A stretch of 64,000 nucleotides of DNA from Hormiphora californensis (Eukaryota > Ctenophora > Tentaculata > Cydippida > Pleurobrachiidae), in contig CM035359.1 in the NCBI GenBank assembly GCA_020137815.1, positions 6,728,468-6,792,467 of the forward strand, read 5' to 3'. Numbering within the stretch: the first letter of the stretch is position 1; each line of letters starts with the position of its first letter. Position numbers and translations under genes: made by a program. The notes beneath the pieces were generated by a model, which saw nothing but the letters and a program-made list of their open reading frames with translations, was not told where the DNA came from and did not search any database. Of this stretch, positions 28,201 to 37,794 are shown piece by piece.

Positions 28201-28246
28201 AGGAGGAATGATGGGAGGAATGATGGGCGGTGGAATGGGACATTAA
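107..28246 (+). CDS. Modular Ig / Cys-rich / Met-Gly-repeat protein, 3' part of gene
   Basis: Multi-exon gene, 5' end outside the window. Exons: 107-190, 881-978, 1143-1233 (Ig 1); 6286-6377, 14805-14891, 16112-16196 (Ig 2); 16420-16514, 18315-18402 (Cys-rich 1); 19153-19266, 19392-19459, 21328-21416 (Ig 3); 23018-23200 (Cys-rich 2); 27204-28246 (repeat tail). Ig signatures visible are VEWRKDN, DEGNYTCVT, VSWMKNG, GTYQCVANN, TITWSLAD and NGRYKCVAE. Every module starts in phase 1, and phases match at all junctions except the end of 21328-21416. The ectodomain-like make-up suggests a secreted or matrix protein; no membrane helix is seen in the visible part. Cys-rich modules of this spacing occur with Ig domains in marine invertebrate proteins; that is recall, not a search. 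No functional name can be given. Introns reach about 8.4 kb and carry the opsin gene, satellite, Helitron and foldbacks. Confidence 0.8.
388..542. mobile_element. Short MITE with about 29-bp perfect terminal inverted repeats
   Basis: AAAGTCGGATTTTTTGAAGT and following bases at the left end are matched exactly in inverted orientation at the right end. Both ends are bounded by TA, consistent with a Tc1/mariner-type TA target duplication. No coding capacity. It sits in the intron between exons 107-190 and 881-978. Confidence 0.7.
1784..4518 (-). CDS. Opsin (retinal-binding GPCR), nested antisense in an intron
   Basis: Exons in transcript order: 4365-4518, 4074-4214, 3816-3927, 3422-3549, 3144-3267, about 2791-2924, 2156-2264, 1983-2080, 1784-1861 (TAA). 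TM1 has a GNALVIY motif. TM3 reads GRGFEAF and ends at ERY. TM4 has W and LPFYG; the following loop has NGEG. TM6 reads AERKISHV and SWTPY. TM7 reads IPAFMAKTSTLWSPIIY, which places Lys at bovine rhodopsin position 296, the retinal attachment site. TM3 aligns without gaps to bovine rhodopsin 110-136 and gives Glu at 113. Position 181 is also Glu. The disulfide cysteines 110 and 187 are Arg and Asn. NPxxY is SPIIY. All junctions agree in phase except loop 3 to TM6 (2791/2264), where a small exon or another donor is needed. An upstream in-frame Met at 4549-4551 is possible. Expected role: plasma-membrane light sensor coupled to a G protein. Confidence 0.85.
2660..2758. mobile_element. pogo/Tigger-like remnant next to an opsin exon
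   Basis: The right end (GGTAAATCGGGGTCCGACTG, then TA) is intact and the left end is degraded. It lies only about 30 bp from the splice donor of the opsin loop-3 exon (2791-2924), the one junction of the opsin gene that does not fit in phase. Confidence 0.55.
4633..4730. mobile_element. pogo/Tigger-like MITE, ends CAGTCGG...CCGACTG
   Basis: Ends start with CAGTCGGATCCCGATTTACC and its complement. CAGT-type ends and TA targets are typical of pogo/Tigger elements; here TA is on the left but CA on the right. The interior consists of 15-bp variants of the same motif. Other copies or remnants lie at about 1550-1688, 2660-2758, 6701-6872, 19984-20097, 21228-21297, 23279-23320 and 29408-31917. This copy lies just upstream of the opsin start. 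Confidence 0.6.
5215..5492. repeat. 15-bp minisatellite derived from a transposon end motif
   Basis: About 18 tandem copies of GGTCCGGTAAATCGA with scattered substitutions (GGTCT, GGTAT, AACCA forms). The unit matches the subterminal motif GGTAAATCGGGGTCC of the pogo-like elements nearby. Open frames on both strands (pentapeptide repeats such as YRTSI) result from the 15-bp period and are not taken as genes. Confidence 0.8.
5849..6013. mobile_element. MITE family 2 (ends GGGGAAA-CAGTCGTGCCTGAATC)
   Basis: Terminal inverted repeats GGGGAAAGCAGTCTTGCCTG and CAGGCACGACTGTTTTCCCC bound about 165 bp with internal CTGAGATCTCAG-type palindromes. Related copies: 22885-22959 (right part), 33745-33799 (short), 36341-36480 and 41221-41325. 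No coding capacity. Confidence 0.6.
6436..6603. mobile_element. MITE with about 46-bp inverted repeats
   Basis: ATAATGAGATCTGAGCAAGA and the next 26 bases return in inverted form at about 6548-6597 with a single-base difference, around a 70-bp core. Located about 60 bp downstream of the donor of exon 6286-6377. Confidence 0.65.
6701..6872. mobile_element. pogo/Tigger-like MITE with TA duplication
   Basis: 172 bp, from CAGTCGGACCCCGATTTA to the inverted copy, flanked by TA on both sides (6699-6700 and 6873-6874). Several extra copies of the CTAAATCGGGGT motif occur inside, in both orientations, so the element is built largely from its own end motif. Confidence 0.65.
8051..8422. mobile_element. 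372-bp foldback element with 9-bp target duplication
   Basis: Begins GGTAGGCGGTAAATGTTAAC and ends with its complement. The two halves are imperfect inverted repeats of about 180 bp. It is flanked by TATCATTCA at 8042-8050 and 8423-8431. Nearly full-length inverted arms with a 9-bp duplication resemble Mutator-like non-autonomous elements; superfamily is inferred from those features only. Confidence 0.75.
8455..8525. repeat. Short repeat with GGCGCC palindrome (SG family)
   Basis: Contains GGCGGCGCC and GGGGTCAGCGGCGCCAGAC. Matching pieces occur at 28640-28680, 28803-28866 and 63612-63638, where GTCTGGCGCCGCCAGAC is a perfect palindrome at an element end. Confidence 0.5.
8980..14620. repeat. 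Satellite: about 176 copies of a 32-bp unit
   Basis: Unit CCTGAAAGGAACCACCCTAC plus CATATAGCTTCT or CATATAGCTACT. Units are nearly identical. Variants are grouped: the TTCT form dominates 8980-9610, the TACT form most of 9611-12700, a 33-bp form with CTTACT clusters near 10740-10930 and 12670, and a CCAGTACCC form (3 bp longer) appears only at 13970-14410. One rearranged unit lies at about 9800-9826. Every frame has stops. The array lies in the intron between exons 6286-6377 and 14805-14891. Confidence 0.98.
14892..15481. other. Intron segment without recognised features
   Basis: Intron of the Ig gene upstream of a hAT-like insertion. It has no convincing exon, and short frames here lack codon or domain support. 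A GAGGTAATTTCATTACC patch near 14960 is weakly like the short inverted repeat at 26775-26845. Confidence 0.4.
15482..15788. mobile_element. hAT-like non-autonomous element with 8-bp target duplication
   Basis: 307 bp. Ends are CAGGGGTGTAGGAAT and ATTCCTACACCCCTG, perfect inverted repeats. Flanked by GTCTCTGC at 15474-15481 and 15789-15796. CAGGGG-type ends with 8-bp duplications are typical of hAT elements. The interior has a long G/C run (15500-15537) and no transposase. Confidence 0.85.
16420..18402 (+). CDS. Cys-rich module 1 of the Ig gene (two exons)
   Basis: Exons 16420-16514 and 18315-18402 together code for a domain with spacing C-x7-C-x4-C-x4-C, then C-x5-C-x2-C (residues include VECFADPC and RCGECG). 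The module starts and ends in phase 1. The same layout recurs as a single exon at 23018-23200 (CEYDFCADAEC, then VTCINTVCNVC), so the intron inside the module is either lost there or gained here. The intron between the two exons contains a 0.95-kb foldback that ends about 20 bp before the acceptor of 18315. Confidence 0.65.
17330..18295. mobile_element. Large foldback (about 450-bp arms) beside a splice acceptor
   Basis: 17352-17810 and 17834-18292 are inverted copies with few differences, around a spacer of about 25 bp. CATAAACCCTA occurs just outside both ends (17318-17329 region and 18295-18305), a likely 11-bp target duplication. A CA/TA tract has grown in the left end. The right end lies about 20 bp upstream of exon 18315, so the branch point and polypyrimidine tract lie in or at the edge of the element. 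Confidence 0.8.
18600..18860. repeat. CT-rich and GA-rich low-complexity stretch
   Basis: A run of CTCTCTC-rich sequence followed by GAGAGA at about 18786-18826. Simple sequence in an intron of the Ig gene. Confidence 0.7.
19984..20097. mobile_element. pogo/Tigger-like MITE copy
   Basis: Left end CAGTCGAGCCCCGATCTAAC, right end GTTAAATCGGAGTCCGACTG followed by TA. It is a diverged copy of the family at 6701-6872. Confidence 0.55.
20517..21131 (-). mobile_element. Non-autonomous Helitron (copy 1)
   Basis: On the minus strand it begins TCATACTATTATT (after A) and ends with a hairpin TTCGCCCGTAGGTCGAA, eight bases, then CTAG followed by T. These are the canonical Helitron marks: 5'-TC, 3' hairpin plus CTRR, insertion between A and T, no target duplication. 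About 70 bp of its 3' end match the element at 51988-52587. It carries a short basic ORF fragment (20675-20971, minus). Confidence 0.75.
22055..22360. repeat. Opposed (GA)n and (CT)n microsatellites
   Basis: A long GA run at about 22055-22138 is followed about 120 bp later by a CT run at 22258-22345. The two are complementary and could pair as a hairpin of about 40 dinucleotides. Intron of the Ig gene. Confidence 0.9.
24168..26524. mobile_element. Nested foldback composite element
   Basis: The outer terminal repeats of about 200 bp (TATGAACGTTTGTAG...) are inverted at both ends and contain GC-rich hairpins (GTTTAATCGCC...GGCGATTAAAC). Inside lie further inverted arms: 24370-24500 against 26186-26320, and 25540-25825 against 25835-26130, centred on the palindrome near 25833. 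A different transposon (24520-25490) interrupts the left arm. No transposase ORF is seen. Confidence 0.75.
24520..25490. mobile_element. Transposon with ends GGCGGAAAACA...TGTTTTCCGCC
   Basis: About 970 bp. Inverted ends GGCGGAAAACATCCGTACTG and CAGTACGGCTGTTTTCCGCC are followed inward by ACTGAACTCCAGT. The interior is rich in CTCTCT and GAGAGA hairpins. The partner arm of the surrounding foldback (near 26150-26180) preserves the empty target. A second copy begins at 63590. Confidence 0.7.
26775..26845. mobile_element. Small palindromic MITE
   Basis: CTTGGTAATACGAAATAACC and its inverted match GGTTATTTCGTTACCAAG surround a 20-bp GC-rich core. A similar hairpin (TTGGTGATATAGACACCTG and its complement) lies at 31990-32043. 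Confidence 0.5.
27204..28246 (+). CDS. Terminal exon of the Ig gene: Met/Gly-rich tandem repeat tail
   Basis: The acceptor at 27201-27203 joins in phase 1 to the exon ending at 23200, and the frame runs to TAA at 28244-28246. After a short Lys/Met-rich lead come about 14 copies of a unit built on MPGWPAGSSMG, in a 16-residue form (ending SGMGA) and a 12-residue form (ending GA), so 48-bp and 36-bp DNA repeats. Then follow GGSM repeats, a Ser/Gly stretch, a strongly acidic segment (EDEEDETEKEGEQED) and a final GMMGG tail ending GMGH. Trp and Pro occur once or twice per unit. The composition suggests an extracellular structural or matrix protein; this is inference. Repeat number probably varies between individuals. 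Confidence 0.8.
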
Positions 28247-29159
28247 TGAATAGTATGATAGACTGAGTATTATACTTGCATGCTACCGCGATGTCACACC
28301 TGAAAGAGGTACTAAGTGGACAGCTATACTAAATACTGCGTAACATGCAGTTGGCAATAGAGCCAGTATAAATTCTGAGTGAATTTAGCGAGAAAGCTTT
28401 TTATACGATTTCTACTCCTTTTTTATAAACTGAAACAACTTCATTATCTTGCAGTAAAAAGTACATTTATGTTTTTCACATTTCAAAGATATAATTATGT
28501 ACACGATGATTATTGGCACAGTTTATACCATGTAAAATATGATTTTTCTCTTTATCTCATTTCTACCTCTTTTAAATAAGTTCGTTTTTACAACTTTCCT
28601 GTCCAACTCCAACTGTCTATCTGTGCTCAGCTGAGCTCAGGTCGGGTCAGCGCCGCCAGAAACTCAGACAGCTGACATTATTCACAAAAATGGAAGTTAA
28701 CACAAACAGTAACACAAGATAAATTACTATCAGGCGCAGGCTAGGCATTGTTGCATTGAGTAAGGTGTCTCTCACCCTTTAATCAACAAATCACTGTCTG
28801 CCGTCTGGCGGCGCCAGACCCCAATGGCCAATTTGATTCTCAGATATGGGGTCGGCGCCGCCAGACAAACAAGCATTACGCTGACACACATAGATAATAC
28901 GTTTAAAGAAGCTTTATCATATTTCCTACAATGCAGATATCAAAGCATTTATCATGATACCCATCAAGGTACTGCACTGTCCAATTTGATCTTCATTTAT
29001 TCTTCGTATGGTTGGCCAAATTTCGCCAGTACAGATGATCCTGAAATAATTTGTTGAGTAAGAACTAATGGAAAAGTGTTTATCTGGAATACACTAAGCT
29101 ACTATGCAGTCAATTCGGCTTCTAGAAAACGTGTCTAAAAACTTGTCTAACTATTATAG
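28247..29159. other. Intergenic, 3' ends of two convergent genes
   Basis: This separates the Ig gene stop (plus) from the MFS gene stop (minus). No gene is recognised. A perfect AATAAA was not found near either stop. It contains an inverted pair of the GGCGCC repeat family: GTCTGGCGGCGCCAGACCCC at 28803 and GGGGTCGGCGCCGCCAGAC ending at 28866. Confidence 0.5.
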
Positions 29160-32100
29160 TTAGCACGTGGAATGGGTATAATTGTACATTGTATAATACC
29201 CCCATTTTATACTTGTAATATACGTACGTCGATCCTTGATTGATTTGAGTACAAAGTGGAGGATACAGGAGAAAGCGAATGCAAGCAGTGAACATATTCC
29301 GAAGATGTTGATGACTCCCTTCCAGTTGAGCACTACGTGCCAGCCCATCACAAGAAGACCCTATAATTATGCAAAATTATATTTAGTCTCTTATATATTT
29401 TATATTACAGTCGGACCCCGATTTAACGGCACCCTCGGGGGAAAGGGTTTTGTCCGTTAAATCGGGGTGTCCGTTAAATCGGGGTAGAGCATATTTGGCC
29501 CATAAAACCCTATTTTTGTCCAAAATGCTCTACTAAAACACCTTAAGTGTTAAATGCAATGTCCGTGTATTGATTACGTGATCATTTCTATTTTCTGATT
29601 AGAAAAAGAATTTTTTTAATTTCAAAAAAGGTTATAAAAATTTTCTAAGGTACATACTACATATCAACCACGTCCGAATCGTTTATCGAATCAGTGCATC
29701 TTATCGCATGTCTTGCTGCTAATTAGACGGCTCGAAACGAACCGATACGTGATACCATGCCGAATCTGGGCACTTTAAACGGGGTGAGGAAGAATTCGAA
29801 TTTCAAAATATATTTTCCTCTGAAAATTCATGGGGAGCACCGATCAAAGCATTGACAATCATTCTGTAGAATTTTGCAAAAAAAAGTTATGAAAATTTTT
29901 CAAAGGTATACAAACCACGTCCGAATCGTGTTTCGAATCAGTGCATCTAAGGGCGCGCACAGACTGTTCATGCGTGATCATGTCCATAAGTGGGCAAGAT
30001 TTTGGGTAAGTCGGAAGAACCTGTCCGTTCCTCTCATGAGCGCTCATGAGTGTATCATGAGTGTGTCATGAGTGTATCATGAGTGTATCATGAGCGCTCA
30101 TGAGACGTTTTTAGGTGTTTCAACGTCTCATGAGCGCTCATGAGTGTGTCATGAGTGTGTCATGAGTGTATCATGAGCGCTCATGAGTGCTCATGAGACC
30201 TTGCTCATGAGCGCTCATGAGACATATGTCTCATCCCATCTCTGTTTCAATGTCTCATGAGCGCTCATGAGACGTTTTGACCTACATGTGCTCATGAGTG
30301 TATCATGAGACATGTCTCATGAGACATATATCTCATGAGACGTTAGGGTTAGGGTTAGGGTTGGGTTTACGGTTGGGCTAGGGTTAGGGTTATCCTTTAG
30401 GTCTAGGGACCCGTAGGGATAGGGTTAGGGTTAACCCATAGGCTTGGACCTAGCCCTACCCTCTACAGGTCCCTAAACCTAAAGGAAAGCCCTAACCCTA
30501 GCCCAACCCTAAACCCAACCATAACCATAACCCTAACGTCTCATGAGATATATGTCTCATGAGACATGTCTCATGATACACTCATGAGCACATGTTGGTC
30601 AAAACGTCTCATGAGCGCTCATGAGACATTGAAACAGAGATGGGATGAGACATATGTCTCATGAGCGCTCATGAGCAAGGTCTCATGAGCACTCATGAGC
30701 GCTCATGATACACTCATGACACACTCATGATACACTCATGAGCGCTCATGAGACGTTGAAACACCTTAAAACGTCTCATGAGCGCTCATGATACACTCAT
30801 GATACACTCATGACACACTCATGATACACTCATGAGCGCTCATGAGAGGAACGGACAGGTTCTTCTGACTTACCAGATTTTGATCAAGTCACGCAGACTG
30901 TTCAAGCTTGATCATCTGATCAAGCTTGGACAGTAAAAACTGAAACTTATTCATATCAAAGCAAAAACCACTGTACCCGACTAATTTTGATACTCTGAAT
31001 CACGTAAGCTAGTTTTCAAATCCATCGGAGGTCGGGAAAGTGTCCTAATTGGGCATAATTGGGTCTAATTGACCCCACTTACAACTTGTCACCTGGAAAT
31101 GACATGAGGGCACTTTTCCGACTAATTTTGATACGCTGAATCACATAAGCAACTTTTCCAAGCCCCCAGAGGTCGGGAAATGCCCTAATTGAGCAATTAA
31201 AGTCAATTAGATCCAATTATACTAAATTAGGACACTTTCCCGACCTCTGGGGGCGTGGATTAGTTGTTCATGTGATTCAGCGTATCAAAATTAGTCGGAA
31301 AAGTGCCCTCACATAAGCGTCTATTATTTCCAGGTGACAAGTTTTAAGTGGGGTCAATTAGACCCAATTATGCCCAATTAGAACACTTTCCTGACCTCTG
31401 ACGGATTTGAAAACTAGCTGACGTGATTCAGAGTATTAAAATTAGCCGGGTACAGTGGTTTTCGCTTTGATATGAATAAGTTTCAGTTTTTACTGTCCAA
31501 GCTTGATCAGATGATCAAGCTTGAACAGTCTGTGTGACTTGATCAAAATCTTGCCCACTTATGGACATGATCACGCATGAACAGTCTGTGCGCGCCCTTA
31601 TCGCACGTCCTGTCACTAATTAGACGGTTCGAAACTAACCGATACGTGATCCCCATGGGGCCAGTTTAACAAGCGTCAAAATTGCGACTCGATGGGCCTC
31701 ATGGGGATCACATATCTGTTCGTTTCGAACCGTCTAATTACCGGCAAGCCATGCAATAAGGTGCACCGATTCGAAACACGATTTGGACGTGGTTACACTT
31801 TTGAAAATTTTTTCAAAAAAATTTCAAAAAAATTTCTAAAAATTTTTGGGGGAAATTTATCCTGCCGTTAAATCGGGGTGCCGCTAAATCGAGGGCCGTT
31901 AAATCGGGGTCCGACTGTATTATTGTATTGACAGTATAGCAGGCCCCTCGCGGGTTCCGAATGGTCCTGGAAACCAACGTATTGCATTATTTGGTGATAT
32001 AGACACCTGGCGCGACCCCCCGCACAGGTGTTTTTGTCACCAATTGCAGTGTTATACCTGAAACTAATGGAAGTATTATACCTGAAGAAGTGCGCCAACG

Positions 32101-35100
32101 CCCTGACTGACGTAAAGCAGGCCAATCTTCAGTTTTCCATTGTTAGGTCCGAAGTAGGTGGAAGCGGCAGCGGGTAGGAGAGAGAAATTGGCAGATGATA
32201 CAAAGGTTATAGTGCACACCCAGATAAAATACATCACCTGGAGGGGAATGTAGAGTTGCATTACAGCTGGAAAACACCCCCAACTCATTCCCACCCTACT
32301 ATATTTCTCCCTAATTGGGACAACTATTGACTATGATTCCCCTCTCTATATAACTCACCCTTCTTTGCCCTAGATATATCATAAATCCCTGTGTTACTCA
32401 CACTTCCTCCGGCGGTGGTGGCGTGGAAGGTAAACATGAGAAGTGTCAGGATGGAGCTTTGAAGCATGAGGGCAGGCTGAATTCCAATGACATCACTCAA
32501 ACTTCCCCAAATCAACCGTCCACCTCCATTCATTATCCCTGTGGATGTTAATTAACTAATTAATTATCAGTGAGATCAATATTAGTTGGAATAATACATT
32601 GCTGCATATTTGCTGAAACAATTATTGTGCATAGTTCATCTTTCTAAGGCCAAGGGTCTAGAGGGGAGTATTAGCTCGAACTTTAATATACTTGATCCGG
32701 CTTGTTCAATGTCCGGATTGAATAACTCGACCGTATCTAAGTATCTTAAGCTCAATTACTCAACAGCGCATATGGCTAATAAGAGAATTCTTGTTACCTG
32801 TAATGGCCCCGGTTGTTGCCAGAAAATGATCGTTATTTATGAAGGATTCTCCGAAGACTTTACTCAGCGAGTTCATGAAAATGAAATCACTCCTAAAATA
32901 TAAAATATAGTTGATATTAAAGCATTTTTCCATGGAATATTGTATTACGATAAACTGCACCCATGCTTTTAAATACCCCACGAAGATCAAGATTATTTTC
33001 TTGTTAAATGTTTCGCTAAATTAGTAGGCTTTACGAAATATTTAACGAGAAATTCATCTTGATGATTTTATATTTAGTAGTATTAGTGATTTTATATTTA
33101 GTAGTAATAGGTCGTTCCAAAAATAACTTTTTTTGCTAATACAAGTTAACTACCATCCACCGACCCTTCTTTTGTACCCAGAAAGAGGATTCATTTAAAA
33201 AGCACCGGCCGATAGTCCGGTACAAACTAAAAGATATTGCAATGATTTACCTGCCAAGACCAAAGATAATAAAGAACACCCAGAAGTGAAGGCATGATAG
33301 CATTTTAAGTGGGGGTATTTCAGGTTGTGTAGATATGCTTGGGGACATGAGGTGGAGTTTAGTTCCAACTAGCTGGGATTTCTCATCTTCTGTCGGCCGC
33401 GAAACCTAGGCACATATTATAATAGTTGTAAATTGAACAAAAACAATCTGAATTTCGAATCTGTTCTGGTGAAGATTCTTTTATGAAGAACTTATTCTTC
33501 TCCTAATTATAAGAAGCAAAGAAAAAAGGTAAAGAAAGGAAGATTTTTGTGATTTATACACGTACCAGAGCGATAGCAATTGCAAGAAGGACTCCACTAA
33601 CAGCAGCAATTATTAGAAACGATAGTGGAACTCTTCGAAGTAGATCTGGCTGTGAGAAATACTTCTCCTTCGGATAGCCCTGTAAAAAGGATTTTAACAT
33701 TTGCTTTCAGGCCTCTATTATATAAGATTACATAACATGGCTATTGGGGGGGGAACAATCGTGCCTGAATATCGGATTCAGGCACGACTGTTTTGCCTCA
33801 AAGGGTTTTGTGACTCACTTGATACTAAAAAACTTGGGCGTTCGAACTTTATGTATACATACATATATAAGAATTAGAGCTAGTACATATGTTAAATCAT
33901 GTATTCATTATGAATCACATTATTACCGGGTAAGGAGCATCGTCTGGCGTATAGTTCCACGGGTTGATGAAAGAGGATTGTGCTGTTGCAAATATGAACC
34001 CACTCAGCCCACTACCAAGGGCCGAAACTCCAGCAGCGAGCCCTCGTTTTTTGGGAAACCACTCCATTGCAGTCGAAAGGAAGGTCACTAGCAGGACACC
34101 TATAATTGAGGGTTTATATTTACAGGCACTAGCAGGACACCTATAATTGAGGGTTATTTACAGGCACTAGTAGCTGACAAAGACATTGTCATCGATACGA
34201 GTATAATCACGGTCGTGATCAGTTACCTTGGTTACCACATTGAACAACTTTTTGATACCCATTTTCTTTACTGGTAACCAATAATTGGCTATACGGTTAT
34301 TTGTCGCGACCGAATTTATTGTAAAGAATGTTAAGTAAGGGGTAACGAGGTACTAGCTAAAGGATTGATCGTGACCCCATTTTATCGAGAAACTACTCTT
34401 CTTCGTTACTGGAGTTAATGGGTTGAAAATACAAAATTTTGGTAGAGCTACTTGAGTAACTCTCCCCTCTCTTCTTGGGCTCAGCCCGGCTCAACTCATT
34501 TAAAGTCTGATCTTGTCATCTTGAATATCCCATTCCCAATTACGACTTTATTTATTTAGTTCACAATACTAATTAATTACCTTCACAGTATCCGATAATA
34601 CAGTAAATGACTATCACTGCTCCGAAGTTACTCAGGGCGAGAGTGTTTAGCATGATAGACGCTACAAAGACAATGCTAACTCCAATCAACGACATCTTGT
34701 ATCCTAGTTTGGAAAGGATCGTTAATCGTTATTAACATGAAGAATTAGTATCATGGCTAATACTACTTTTTGTACAATTTCAAAATCACAAATGTTTCAT
34801 GGCTAATTTGAATATACAGTCCTCAGTAATTGAACTGACCTATAAGTATTTCCAGTAGGCCCCCTGTGAACATTGTCCCAGAGAGGATAATAGTACACAT
34901 GATAGGGACAAAGGAAACTCCACTTGACCTCACTTCCTCACCCTGAGGGAAATAAATTGAGTAAATCATTTAGCTATCTAGTATCTATCACAATTTTATG
35001 TTTATCATTTAGAATAATTTTATTAATGTTCGAACGTTAAAATTTTCCACATGCTTGCTCTACTTAAAAAATCGCTTAATAGATTTAATGTAATATAATT

Positions 35101-35276
35101 ACATGTTTTTCCCTCAAATATGAGACCACATAAAGCAGAACATTTCCAAAAGAGTTGACTGGAAATCCTGAGGCCAGGTTGCCAAGACAACATGCTGCCA
35201 ACACTTTATACGACTTGACATCGAGGTCAGTCAGGGGCATCTGATGGGATGAAGAGTTAGCAGCAGAAGAAGGCAT
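29160..35276 (-). CDS. Major facilitator superfamily transporter, oxalate/formate or monocarboxylate type
   Basis: Ten exons in transcript order: 35103-35276, 34840-34942, 34581-34703, 33927-34099, 33566-33679, 33251-33405, 32798-32892, 32402-32538, 32082-32237, 29160-29360. Lengths sum to 1431 nt (476 residues plus stop) with every phase matching, the usual length for a 12-helix MFS carrier. Diagnostic stretches are MEWFPKKRGLAAG between helices 4 and 5 and NGGGRLIWGSLSDVIG, the loop 8-9 motif, which point to the oxalate/formate antiporter and monocarboxylate transporter branch. Substrate unknown. A start 23 codons further upstream (35343-35345) is also in frame, but the Met at 35276 precedes a typical soluble N-terminus. 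The last intron (29361-32081) contains a 2.5-kb foldback transposon. Identification of the superfamily is firm; subfamily is inferred. Confidence 0.85.
29408..31917. mobile_element. 2.5-kb nested foldback with pogo/Tigger-like ends
   Basis: Begins CAGTCGGACCCCGATTTAAC and ends with the complement, flanked by TA (29406-29407 and 31918-31919). The interior is a large imperfect palindrome centred near 30440. Its arms carry arrays of TCATGAGCGCTCATGA-type repeats (30035-30345 and 30538-30850), and its middle is TTAGGG-like on one side and CCCTAA-like on the other. A second foldback (about 30875-31545, centred near 31200) is inserted in the right arm. Intron of the MFS gene. Confidence 0.8.
30340..30540. 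repeat. Telomere-like (TTAGGG)n / (CCCTAA)n inverted pair
   Basis: GTTAGGGTTAGGGTTAGGG and degenerate variants run to about 30435, followed by degenerate CCCTAACCCTAG to 30536. They form the centre of the palindrome. Shorter degenerate CCCTAAC sequence also occurs at 5050-5085. Confidence 0.85.

Positions 35277-37794
<2,518 letters not shown>

Noticed and set aside
30340-30540. True chromosome end
   Set aside because: Telomere-like repeats are short, degenerate, in inverted orientation and inside a transposon; sequence continues on both sides.
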